From NCBI GenBank assembly GCA_045589235.1, contig JAZNOR010000028.1, forward strand, positions 1-8,219: a stretch of 8,219 bases of DNA. Direction: 5' to 3'. Below the pieces are notes generated by a model. That model did not search any database. It worked only from the letters and a program-made list of their open reading frames with translations, and was not told where the DNA came from. Shown piece by piece: positions 1 through 5,880 of the stretch. Position 1 is the stretch's first letter; every line of letters starts with the position of its first letter. The translations under genes were made by a program, and so were the position numbers. Source of the DNA: RGIG7332 sp045589235. Its GTDB lineage: Bacteria > Bacillota > Clostridia > Oscillospirales > JAAYXM01.

Positions 1-1724
1 TCTAAATTTTCTTTCGCCGCTGCTTTGATAAACTTATCTGCATCTTCCTTAGCAACAACTACTGCCATGCGCTCCTGAGATTCAGAAATTGCAAGCTCAG
101 TACCGTCAAGACCTTCATACTTCTTCGGAACTTTATCAAGATCGATAACAAGACCGTCTGCAAGCTCACCGATTGCATCAGAAACGCCACCTGCACCGAA
201 GTCGTTACAACGCTTAATCATGCGGGTTACATCCTTATCACGGAAAAGACGCTGAATTTTTCTCTCCTCCGGAGGATTACCCTTCTGAACTTCAGAACCG
301 CAGGATGCAAGTGATTCAAGTGTATGAGTCTTTGATGAACCTGTAGCACCACCGCAACCGTCGCGACCTGTTTTACCGCCGAGGAGAATTATTACATCTC
401 CATCCTGCGGAACTTCACGGCGGACGTAATCAGCCGGAACTGCGCCCACAACTGCACCGATTTCCATTCGCTTTGCAACATAGCCCGGATGATAAATCTC
501 ATGTACCAAGCCGGTTGCAAGACCAATCTGGTTACCATATGATGAATAGCCTGCAGCTGCTGTCTGAGTAATCTTACGCTGTGGCAATTTACCCTCTAAG
601 GTCTCGGAGTTTGGAACTCTCGGGTCACCGCTACCTGTAACACGCATTGCCTGATATACATAACTTCTGCCTGAAAGCGGGTCACGAATAGCACCGCCAA
701 GGCAAGTTGCCGCACCACCAAACGGCTCAATTTCAGTCGGGTGGTTGTGTGTTTCATTTTTAAACATTAAGAGCCAATCCTGCTCTTCACCGTTTACATT
801 GGCATTAACATGGATGCTGCAAGCATTAATTTCTTCACTCTCGTCGAGCTTGGTTAAAATCCCGCGCTTTTTAAGCACCTTAGCACCGCAGGTTGCAATG
901 TCCATAAGAGTTATTGCGCGGTCCTTCGCACGGTCACCGTAAATCTCAACACGCGCGGAGATATATTTATCAAATGCCTTTTTAACCTTTTCATCATCAA
1001 TTGAAATGTTTTCAATATGTGTGCCGAATGTAGTGTGACGGCAATGGTCAGACCAATATGTATCTACCATACGGACTTCGGTAATCGTTGGATCTCTTCC
1101 CTCTTCATCTCTGAAGTATGACTGGAGAAGACGTAAATCGTCCATATCCATAGCAAGACCGAGCTCTGCTAAAAATGCACGTAGCTCGTCATCATTCATT
1201 TTTGTAAAGCCGTCAAGTGTTGCAACACTATCCGGAGTTTGGAAGTTTTCTTCTAATGTTTCCGGCTTTTCCTCGCTTGCACGGCGGCTTTCAACCGGGT
1301 TTATAAGATGCTTTTCAATCTTTGCCATATCGTCTGCAGAAAGATCGCCATAAAGCACATACACACGCGCGGATTTAACAATCGGACGCGCACCGCAAGT
1401 CATAATCTGAATACACTGGGCACAAGAGTCTGCACGCTGGTCATACTGACCCGGTAGTGCTTCTACAACAAGCTTAGTGTGGGTTTCCGTAATTTCGGGC
1501 ATAACCTCATCAAAGCAATCGTCACACATAGGCTCAGAAAAAATTGATGTGCAAGCAGACGGATAGTCCTTAGCATCAATTCCCTGAACATCATAGCGGT
1601 TAAAAATTCTAACCTTTTCTAAGTTTTTAATTCCCAAGTTGCCACGGAGCTCCGCGAGAACGCCATTCGCCTCGACATTGAAACCTTCTCGCTTTTCCGC
1701 ATAGCAGCGATACACTTTATTCAT
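1..1724 (-). CDS. purL: Phosphoribosylformylglycinamidine synthase, N-terminal 574 residues (3' end outside window)
   Basis: Catalyses the ATP- and glutamine-dependent conversion of FGAR to FGAM, the fourth step of de novo purine synthesis, in the cytosol. The minus-strand frame is open from an ATG at 1724-1722 to the left edge with no stop. Visible signatures are YWSDHCRHT (residues 223-231), FKNETHNHP (321-329), the glycine-rich GGKTGRDG (449-456) and DFGAGGVSD (508-516). Residues 1 to about 145 (VYRCYAEKREGF, then QYDQRADSCAQC at 93-104) look like the PurS-like N-terminal domain of the large clostridial single-chain enzyme. That family is about 1,200-1,260 residues with a C-terminal glutaminase domain, so roughly half the protein is present. 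The start is supported by GGAGGA at 1733-1738, 8 nt upstream, and by a good promoter. Family assignment is secure; the glutaminase domain is inferred, not seen. Confidence 0.96.
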   Translation of the reverse strand, partial: MNKVYRCYAEKREGFNVEANGVLAELRGNLGIKNLEKVRIFNRYDVQGIDAKDYPSACTSIFSEPMCDDCFDEVMPEITETHTKLVVEALPGQYDQRADSCAQCIQIMTCGARPIVKSARVYVLYGDLSADDMAKIEKHLINPVESRRASEEKPETLEENFQTPDSVATLDGFTKMNDDELRAFLAELGLAMDMDDLRLLQSYFRDEEGRDPTITEVRMVDTYWSDHCRHTTFGTHIENISIDDEKVKKAFDKYISARVEIYGDRAKDRAITLMDIATCGAKVLKKRGILTKLDESEEINACSIHVNANVNGEEQDWLLMFKNETHNHPTEIEPFGGAATCLGGAIRDPLSGRSYVYQAMRVTGSGDPRVPNSETLEGKLPQRKITQTAAAGYSSYGNQIGLATGLVHEIYHPGYVAKRMEIGAVVGAVPADYVRREVPQDGDVIILLGGKTGRDGCGGATGSSKTHTLESLASCGSEVQKGNPPEERKIQRLFRDKDVTRMIKRCNDFGAGGVSDAIGELADGLVIDLDKVPKKYEGLDGTELAISESQERMAVVVAKEDADKFIKAAAKENL

Positions 1725-1758
1725 AACGCTTATCCTCCACGATTTTTGTCATAATACT

Positions 1759-1787
1759 ATTTTACTTTTTTTACGCGCTATTGTCAA
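1759..1787 (-). promoter_or_regulatory. Sigma-A type promoter of purL
   Basis: On the minus strand there is a perfect -35 box TTGACA (1782-1787), a 17-nt spacer and a -10 box TAAAAT (1759-1764, 5 of 6 matches). Transcription would start near 1752, giving a leader of about 28 nt before the ATG. That is too short for a riboswitch. purL is thus probably transcribed from its own promoter, separate from nagB, whose terminator lies just upstream. Confidence 0.75.
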
Positions 1788-1796
1788 TGATAACAC

Positions 1797-1829
1797 AAAA
1801 AAATCCCCCGCAAAAGCGGAGGATTTTTA
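1797..1829 (-). terminator. Rho-independent terminator of nagB
   Basis: Just after the nagB stop codon, the minus strand folds into AATCCTCCGC-TTTT-GCGGGGGATT followed by a run of seven T (down to 1797). Read as minus-strand RNA the single imperfect pair is a G-U wobble, whereas on the plus strand it would be an A-C mismatch. Together with the T-run this shows that it serves nagB, and it separates nagB from purL. Confidence 0.85.
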
Positions 1830-1838
1830 ATATTTTTC

Positions 1839-2612
1839 TTACTTTAAGAGCTTTGCGCTATCCGGCTCAATGTAGAGGGTAGCATTGTCGTGTGTGCGGA
1901 GGATGGTTGCCGGGCACTTTTCGTTGATTTCCTTGTTGTTTAATGTGTCATAAACAGCCTGTGCCTTTGTCGGAGCCGGAACGATGCAGAATACATAAGC
2001 CGGCTTAACAAGTGACGGAACTGTGAGAGAAAGTGCATGTGTCGGAACTTCATCAAGAGTTGTGAAGCAACCGTCATTAACCTGCTGGTTACGGCAAACG
2101 AGCTCAAGCTCAACGATCTTAACGAGCTTCGGATCGTTAAAGTCTGCAACTGGCGGATCGTTGAATGCGATATGACCGTTCTCACCAATACCCATGCAGA
2201 CGATATCTGTCGGGTTGTCAGCAAGAAGCTTTGAATAACGAGCAGCCTCTTCTTCCGGATCTGCAGCGTTGCCATTTAAGTAATTAACCGACTTGAACGG
2301 AACTACGCCAAAAAGACGGTCACGGAGGAAGTTACCGAAGCCCTGCGGAGCAGCAGCATCGAGACCGATGTACTCATCCATGTGAAAAGCATTGATGCGG
2401 GTAAAATCAATGCTCTTGTCAGCAGCAAGAGCTGCCAAGAACTCGTTCTGGCTCGGAGCAGCAGCGAAAATCATATTGATTTCGTCCTTCTTTGAGAGAA
2501 GATCACGAATTACAGCAGCACACTCATCAGCAGCAGCCTTACCCATAGCAGCGCGGTCAGAGTATACCTTGACGTTTAATTTGTCTACTTTCATTTCTTT
2601 AATGAGAGACAT
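1839..2612 (-). CDS. nagB: Glucosamine-6-phosphate deaminase family protein (NagB-like, divergent subgroup)
   Basis: Likely converts glucosamine-6-phosphate to fructose-6-phosphate plus ammonia in the cytosol, feeding amino sugars into glycolysis. The 257-residue product fits the family length. Motifs seen: FHMDEYIGL (76-84, Asp79 matching E. coli Asp72), GIGENGHIAFND (141-152, His147 matching the catalytic His143) and PTKAQA (214-219, phosphate-binding Lys). Asn145 stands at E. coli Asp141, as I recall for Bacillus NagB, and Asp152 replaces Glu148. The phosphate loop reads AAAPSQ (50-55) rather than the usual GGTP. I chose ATG 2612 because AAGGAG lies 9 nt upstream. A longer frame starting at 2681 would begin inside the -10 box. 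It has its own promoter and terminator, and no nagA is adjacent. The family is secure; exact substrate is less certain. Confidence 0.88.
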   Translation of the reverse strand: MSLIKEMKVDKLNVKVYSDRAAMGKAAADECAAVIRDLLSKKDEINMIFAAAPSQNEFLAALAADKSIDFTRINAFHMDEYIGLDAAAPQGFGNFLRDRLFGVVPFKSVNYLNGNAADPEEEAARYSKLLADNPTDIVCMGIGENGHIAFNDPPVADFNDPKLVKIVELELVCRNQQVNDGCFTTLDEVPTHALSLTVPSLVKPAYVFCIVPAPTKAQAVYDTLNNKEINEKCPATILRTHDNATLYIEPDSAKLLK

Positions 2613-2621
2613 AAAATCCAA

Positions 2622-2627
2622 CTCCTT
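2622..2627 (-). promoter_or_regulatory. Ribosome binding site that fixes the nagB start
   Basis: AAGGAG on the minus strand, 9 nt before the ATG at 2612. It supports the short 257-residue form over an in-frame upstream ATG at 2681, which has no comparable site and lies upstream of the predicted transcription start. Confidence 0.8.
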
Positions 2628-2653
2628 GTATATCTTTTTATATGTAATATTAA

Positions 2654-2671
2654 GTGATGCGCAATTATCAC
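2654..2671. repeat. Inverted repeat GTGAT-N8-ATCAC, possible nagB operator
   Basis: A perfect 5-bp inverted repeat with an 8-nt centre covers the expected nagB transcription start (about 2673) and the first transcribed bases, a typical position for a repressor site. It does not match the Bacillus NagR box or a cre site as I know them. The arms are short, so chance is a real alternative in this AT-rich stretch. Confidence 0.35.
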
Positions 2672-2679
2672 CAAATATC

Positions 2680-2707
2680 ATTTTATCATTTTTCTATAAA
2701 AAGTCAA
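2680..2707 (-). promoter_or_regulatory. Sigma-A type promoter of nagB
   Basis: Minus-strand -35 TTGACT (2702-2707) and -10 TAAAAT (2680-2685) with a 16-nt spacer, five of six consensus bases in each box. The predicted start near 2673 gives a leader of about 60 nt. The divergent gene on the other strand begins at 2816. Confidence 0.7.
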
Positions 2708-2764
2708 CCTTTTAAATGAAATTTTATATTTTTGTGCATTTTTTATTGTATTTTAAAAAAATTC

Positions 2765-2793
2765 TTGTAAATAGTGGATATATATTGTATACT
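2765..2793 (+). promoter_or_regulatory. Possible promoter of the DUF4190/DUF2752 pair
   Basis: -35 TTGTAA (2765-2770, 4 of 6) and -10 TATACT (2788-2793, 5 of 6) with a 17-nt spacer. Transcription would start near 2800, leaving only about 16 nt before the ATG and placing the AAAGGAG ribosome site almost at the 5' end. The short leader lowers confidence. Confidence 0.45.
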
Positions 2794-2815
2794 TATTACG
2801 AAAGGAGCTGTTAAT

Positions 2816-3313
2816 ATGGACAGAGAAGAATTAAATAACGAGCAAGTCAACGATAGTGTTGAAGAAACTCAAATAAACAGTAATGTCACAAACGAATATT
2901 CCGAATCTGAGAAGGTTATTTACTCCCCGATTGTTGAAAACAAAGAAGCTTTTATTCCACCTGCTGCAGAACCTAATCCGGAAATTCCACCGGTTTATAC
3001 GGCTAAACAGCAGAAGACAACACCTGCCCTTAAAAACAAGAATATTTTTGCTATAATTTCTATGGTTTTAGGTATTGCATCTTTTGTTTTTAGCTGCTGC
3101 TGTTTTCTTTCACTCCCTTGTGGAATTGCGGCAATTGTTTTTGGTGTTTTAGGTTTAAAATCCGAGAAGCGCGCAATGGCAATTGCAGGAATTGTTATCG
3201 GCGCACTTTCAATTGTAATCTCTCTTGTTGTTACAATTTCAATTATTGTATCTCTGATTTTAGAAAACGGCACCATATACTACCCGTCATATAGCAGCCA
3301 TTATTTATGGTAA
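2816..3313 (+). CDS. DUF4190-like membrane protein with acidic, proline-rich N-terminal tail
   Basis: A 165-residue protein of unknown function. Residues 1 to about 70 are polar, acidic and proline-containing (FIPPAAEPNPEIPPVY at 46-61), probably a disordered cytoplasmic tail. Residues 75-150 form a membrane hairpin. The first half reads IFAIISMVLGIASFVF (77-92), then CCC at 94-96, PCGIAAIVFGVLGL (101-114) and a short basic turn KSEKRA. The second half, MAIAGIVIGALSIVISLV, begins at 121. The repeated 'xAIAxxVLGIxS...IAAIxFGxLGL' pattern is that of DUF4190 domains. The tail end is tyrosine-rich (IYYPSYSSHYLW). ATG 2816 was chosen for AAAGGAG at 2801-2807, 8 nt upstream; an in-frame ATG at 2774 lies within the promoter. 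It overlaps the next gene by 7 nt, so the two are probably co-translated. Confidence 0.8.
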   Translation: MDREELNNEQVNDSVEETQINSNVTNEYSESEKVIYSPIVENKEAFIPPAAEPNPEIPPVYTAKQQKTTPALKNKNIFAIISMVLGIASFVFSCCCFLSLPCGIAAIVFGVLGLKSEKRAMAIAGIVIGALSIVISLVVTISIIVSLILENGTIYYPSYSSHYLW

Positions 3314-3696
3314 AGAAAAGCATAATTTCAGCGGATTTGTTTTTTCTTGCATTTATCATTGCAATATTCTTTTTCTGGAATGAGGTTTCGTCATTTTTCG
3401 GCAATTGTGTCCTTTACGAAAACTTTGGTATCCTCTGCCCCGGTTGTGGCGCAACACGAATGTTTATTGCGATAAGGCGATTTGATTTCATAATGGCTTT
3501 TCGCTACAATCCGCTTGTATTTTTATTTTTGGTTTATTTCTGCATAACTCTTTTTCTCGCAAATCTATATCTGCTATTTAATGTAAAATGGTACAAAGCG
3601 TTACTTAACGCAAAAGCATTATGGGTTATATTTTATGCGACAATTGTATTTTCACTGCTTCGCAATTTCCCACCGCTTATTTACTTAATGCCATAA
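3307..3696 (+). CDS. DUF2752-like membrane protein with CPGCGATR motif
   Basis: A 129-residue, very hydrophobic protein with about three membrane segments (roughly 8-25, 69-91 and 103-119). Between the first two is NFGILCPGCGATRMF (39-53), the CPGCGxTR signature of DUF2752, followed by a YNPL motif (67-70) typical of the same family. The function is unknown. The two close cysteines (Cys44, Cys47) could bind a metal or form a disulfide, but this is inference. The ATG lies inside the end of the DUF4190 gene (ATGGTAA, 7-nt overlap) with no clear ribosome site of its own, suggesting translational coupling. A two-way terminator follows the stop codon directly. Confidence 0.82.
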   Translation: MVKKSIISADLFFLAFIIAIFFFWNEVSSFFGNCVLYENFGILCPGCGATRMFIAIRRFDFIMAFRYNPLVFLFLVYFCITLFLANLYLLFNVKWYKALLNAKALWVIFYATIVFSLLRNFPPLIYLMP

Positions 3697-3697
3697 A

Positions 3698-3723
3698 AAA
3701 GCCTCGTCTTTCGACGAGGCTTT
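3698..3723. terminator. Two-way terminator between the DUF2752 gene and the purine permease
   Basis: Stem AAAGCCTCGTC / GACGAGGCTTT with a TTTC loop. On the minus strand it ends in six T and serves the permease; on the plus strand it ends in TTTAATTTT and serves the DUF4190/DUF2752 pair. It lies directly between the two convergent stop codons. Confidence 0.92.
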
Positions 3724-3736
3724 AATTTTACTTAGA

Positions 3737-5089
3737 TTAGATAACAAGTGTTGCAATGTAGATTGCAAAGAGTACGAATGAAATCCACATAATTGCGCTG
3801 ATATCTTTGATTTTACCGATGCAAACCTTGAGAATAACCCAAGATACGATACCGAACATAATACCGGTAGCGATTGAATATGCAAGCGGCATCATAATAA
3901 TAGCAAGGAAGCCACCGATAACGTCTGCAACATCGCCCTCGAAGTCCATCTTCTTAACTGCAGAGAGCATAAGAAGTGCAACATAGAGCATAGCCGGTGT
4001 TGTTGCAAATGACGGAATTGCAAGGAATACCGGAGCGAAGATAATAGCGATTAAGAACATGATACCGGTTGTGAGCGCTGTAAGACCTGTCTTACCGCCT
4101 GCTGCAACGCCTGCACTTGACTCAACATAGCTTGTAACTGTTGATGTACCAAGGCAAGCACCAACTACAGTACCAACAGCGTCTGCCATTAAAGCGCCGC
4201 CAGCTTTCGGAAGAGTTCCGTCCTCACGAAGAAGATTACCCTTCTGCGCAACACCGATAAGAGTACCAACGGTATCAAAAATATCGGTGTAAAGGAATGT
4301 AAATACGATAATTGCAAATGATGCAAAGTTCTTTGCAACATAACCAAAGTCAAATTGGAAAAGAGCCGGAGCAGCAAAATTTGCCTTAATTGACTCCCAT
4401 GAAAGGCTCGGAATAACTGAGTATACACCAGCTGCAGGATCCGGAACGTACCAACCAACAAGCTCAGCTACGATACCAAGAATCCAAGTAACAATAATAC
4501 CAAGAAGGATTCCGCCTGGAACCTTGTAATGCTGGAAAATACCAATAATTAAAAGACCAACAATTGCAAGAACAACGCCCGGAGCAGCGAGGTTACCAAG
4601 AGCAACAGTTGTCGCAGGGTCTGCAACAATAATCTTTGCATTTAAAAGTGCGATGATACCGATAAAGAGACCGATACCTGCGGTGATGCCGAGTTTTAAG
4701 TTTGTCGGAATCTTATTCACAAGTGCTTCTCTGAACTTAAAGAGAGAGAGAACTATAAATATGATACCTTCAACTAAAACTGCGGTGAGCGCAACCTGAT
4801 ATGAGCAACCCATAGCTCCGCAAACGGTGAATGCAAAGAATGCGTTAAGTCCCATACCTGAAGCAAGAGCTACCGGATAGTTAGCAAAGAATGCCATACA
4901 GATAGTAGCGATTGCAGCAGAAAGTGCAGTTGCCATAAAGATTGCTGCCGGCGATGCACCCGGAATACCGCCGAGATAACTCGGGTTAACTGCAAGGATG
5001 TACGCCATTGCCAAGAAGGTTGTGATACCGGCGATAATTTCTGTTTTAACGTTGGTACCATTTTCCTTCAACTTAAAAAGTTTTTCCAT
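3737..5089 (-). CDS. NCS2 family purine permease (AzgA/PbuG-like)
   Basis: A 450-residue inner-membrane transporter, probably importing hypoxanthine, guanine and/or adenine by proton symport. Length and motifs match the AzgA branch of the nucleobase-cation symporter-2 family: GITTFLAMAYILAVNP (21-36), GMGLNAFFAF (78-87), FLYTDIFDTVGTL (265-277) and GTSTVTSYVESSAG (314-327). Together the YTDIFDT and TSYVESSAG motifs separate it from the uracil/xanthine branch. Most of the chain is hydrophobic, consistent with the family's 12-14 membrane segments. The ATG has AGGAGG at 5099-5104, 9 nt upstream. Divergent from the phosphoribosyltransferase gene, so uptake and salvage may be controlled together. 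Which purine it prefers cannot be read from sequence, so no symbol is given. Confidence 0.93.
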   Translation of the reverse strand: MEKLFKLKENGTNVKTEIIAGITTFLAMAYILAVNPSYLGGIPGASPAAIFMATALSAAIATICMAFFANYPVALASGMGLNAFFAFTVCGAMGCSYQVALTAVLVEGIIFIVLSLFKFREALVNKIPTNLKLGITAGIGLFIGIIALLNAKIIVADPATTVALGNLAAPGVVLAIVGLLIIGIFQHYKVPGGILLGIIVTWILGIVAELVGWYVPDPAAGVYSVIPSLSWESIKANFAAPALFQFDFGYVAKNFASFAIIVFTFLYTDIFDTVGTLIGVAQKGNLLREDGTLPKAGGALMADAVGTVVGACLGTSTVTSYVESSAGVAAGGKTGLTALTTGIMFLIAIIFAPVFLAIPSFATTPAMLYVALLMLSAVKKMDFEGDVADVIGGFLAIIMMPLAYSIATGIMFGIVSWVILKVCIGKIKDISAIMWISFVLFAIYIATLVI

Positions 5090-5112
5090 TGGAAATACCC
5101 TCCTATTTTCTC

Positions 5113-5127
5113 GCGTTGTTTCAACGC
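5113..5127 (-). other. Short hairpin GCGTTG-AAA-CAACGC in the permease leader
   Basis: A perfect 6-bp stem with a 3-nt loop, about 8 nt upstream of the permease ribosome binding site and at or near the predicted 5' end of the transcript. It could protect the mRNA, affect translation, or be a protein site. It lacks a T-run and is too short for a terminator. Confidence 0.45.
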
Positions 5128-5139
5128 TTTATTATAATA

Positions 5140-5168
5140 AATATACAACAAAATCAGTTAAATCACAA
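5140..5168 (-). promoter_or_regulatory. Possible promoter of the purine permease
   Basis: Best-spaced candidate on the minus strand: TTGTGA (5163-5168), a 17-nt spacer and TATATT (5140-5145). A competing choice is a perfect TATAAT at 5131-5136 with TTAACT at 5156-5161, but the spacer is 19 nt. Either starts transcription in about 5123-5133. Which is used cannot be told by reading. Confidence 0.45.
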
Positions 5169-5205
5169 CTGTCGAAATGCATAAATTTTATGTCGATTTA
5201 TCGTC
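5169..5205. promoter_or_regulatory. Cluster of symmetric elements in the permease/phosphoribosyltransferase control region
   Basis: Three overlapping signals lie between the two divergent promoters. TGTCGA occurs at 5170-5175 and 5191-5196, 21 bp apart (about two helical turns), each followed by A/T bases. CATAAA-T-TTTATG is a perfect palindrome at 5180-5192. CGAT-TT-ATCG is another at 5194-5203. The position suggests a shared regulator site. It does not match the CCGAAC-type PurBox of Bacillus as I know it. No regulator is identified. Confidence 0.35.
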
Positions 5206-5227
5206 AAAAAACACAATATATAGTTGT

Positions 5228-5255
5228 TTGACTTTTTTAGATTGTATAGTATAAT
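5228..5255 (+). promoter_or_regulatory. Sigma-A type promoter of the phosphoribosyltransferase gene
   Basis: -35 TTGACT (5228-5233, 5 of 6) and a perfect -10 TATAAT (5250-5255) with a 16-nt spacer. Transcription would start near 5262, leaving a leader of about 27 nt that contains AAGGAG at 5275-5280. There is no room for a purine riboswitch. Confidence 0.75.
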
Positions 5256-5288
5256 AATAATGTATTGTTTATGTAAGGAGATTAAGGT

Positions 5289-5840
5289 ATGTATTATGAA
5301 ATGAAAATAGCGGGGCTTACGCGTCGTCTTCCGCTTTGCAGATTAAACGATGAACTCAACATCGCGGCATTTGTTATTTTTGGCGATCCTGAACTGACTG
5401 TTGCCTGTGGCAAAGCACTTTTAGAGCGCGCGCCGGAATACGATTACATAATTACCGCAGAAGCTAAAGGTATCCCGCTTGCACACGAGATGGCGCGTCA
5501 AAGCGGTTGCAAAACATATTTTGTCGCAAGAAAGCACCCGAAGCTCTATATGACCGGTGTATTTGAGGCCGATGTCCACTCAATTACGACCGAGGCTGAC
5601 CAGAAGCTCTATCTCGACACTGCTGAGGCTGAGGCAATTCGTGGCAAGCGCGTTTTGATAGTTGATGATGTTATTTCAACCGGCGAGTCACTTTCAGCTG
5701 TTGAGCAGCTTGTTGCGCAGGCAGGTGGCAATGTTGTTGGCAAGATGGCTATACTTGCTGAAGGCGCTGCACAAAAGAGAGATGATTTAATTTATCTCGA
5801 ACCACTTCCTCTCTTTGATAAATACGGAAATGCTATATAA
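5289..5840 (+). CDS. Purine phosphoribosyltransferase-like protein (APRT/XPRT type)
   Basis: A 183-residue type I phosphoribosyltransferase, probably cytosolic, joining a purine base to PRPP to make the nucleotide and pyrophosphate. The PRPP loop is clear: VLIVDDVISTGES (122-134). TAEAKGIPLAHEMA (56-69) resembles the EARGF block of adenine phosphoribosyltransferase, and VARKHPKLY (79-87) its VRKxxKLP block. Length fits both adenine (about 170-180) and xanthine (about 190) enzymes. There is no helix-turn-helix, so it is not a PurR-type repressor. ATG 5289 has AAGGAG 8 nt upstream. Its divergence from the purine permease supports a salvage role. Base specificity is open, and for that reason I give no symbol. 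Confidence 0.82.
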   Translation: MYYEMKIAGLTRRLPLCRLNDELNIAAFVIFGDPELTVACGKALLERAPEYDYIITAEAKGIPLAHEMARQSGCKTYFVARKHPKLYMTGVFEADVHSITTEADQKLYLDTAEAEAIRGKRVLIVDDVISTGESLSAVEQLVAQAGGNVVGKMAILAEGAAQKRDDLIYLEPLPLFDKYGNAI

Positions 5841-5873
5841 AAAAATGCAGGAACTTAAGTTCCTGCATTTTTT
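5840..5873. terminator. Two-way terminator between the phosphoribosyltransferase gene and gdhA
   Basis: A perfect inverted repeat: A-run, TGCAGGAAC, a TTAA loop, GTTCCTGCA, T-run. The symmetric A/T flanks allow it to end transcription in both directions. It sits between the phosphoribosyltransferase stop codon and the gdhA stop codon at 5881-5883. Confidence 0.95.
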
Positions 5874-5880
5874 ATATTTT

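Noticed and set aside
2613..2681. Longer nagB start at 2681, adding 23 residues
   Set aside because: That ATG overlaps the predicted -10 box and lies upstream of the predicted transcription start. The ATG at 2612 has a strong AAGGAG site at good spacing.
2392..2715. A plus-strand open frame of 107 codons opposite the start of nagB
   Set aside because: It is antisense to a well-supported gene, has a low-complexity Ala/Ser-rich product, and has no ribosome site or family resemblance.
2774..2815. Longer start for the DUF4190-like protein at 2774
   Set aside because: It lies between the -35 and -10 boxes of the candidate promoter and lacks a ribosome site. ATG 2816 has AAAGGAG 8 nt upstream.
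5090..5288. Purine riboswitch before the permease or phosphoribosyltransferase
   Set aside because: I looked on both strands for the conserved three-way junction core of the purine aptamer and found none. The phosphoribosyltransferase leader of about 27 nt is also too short.
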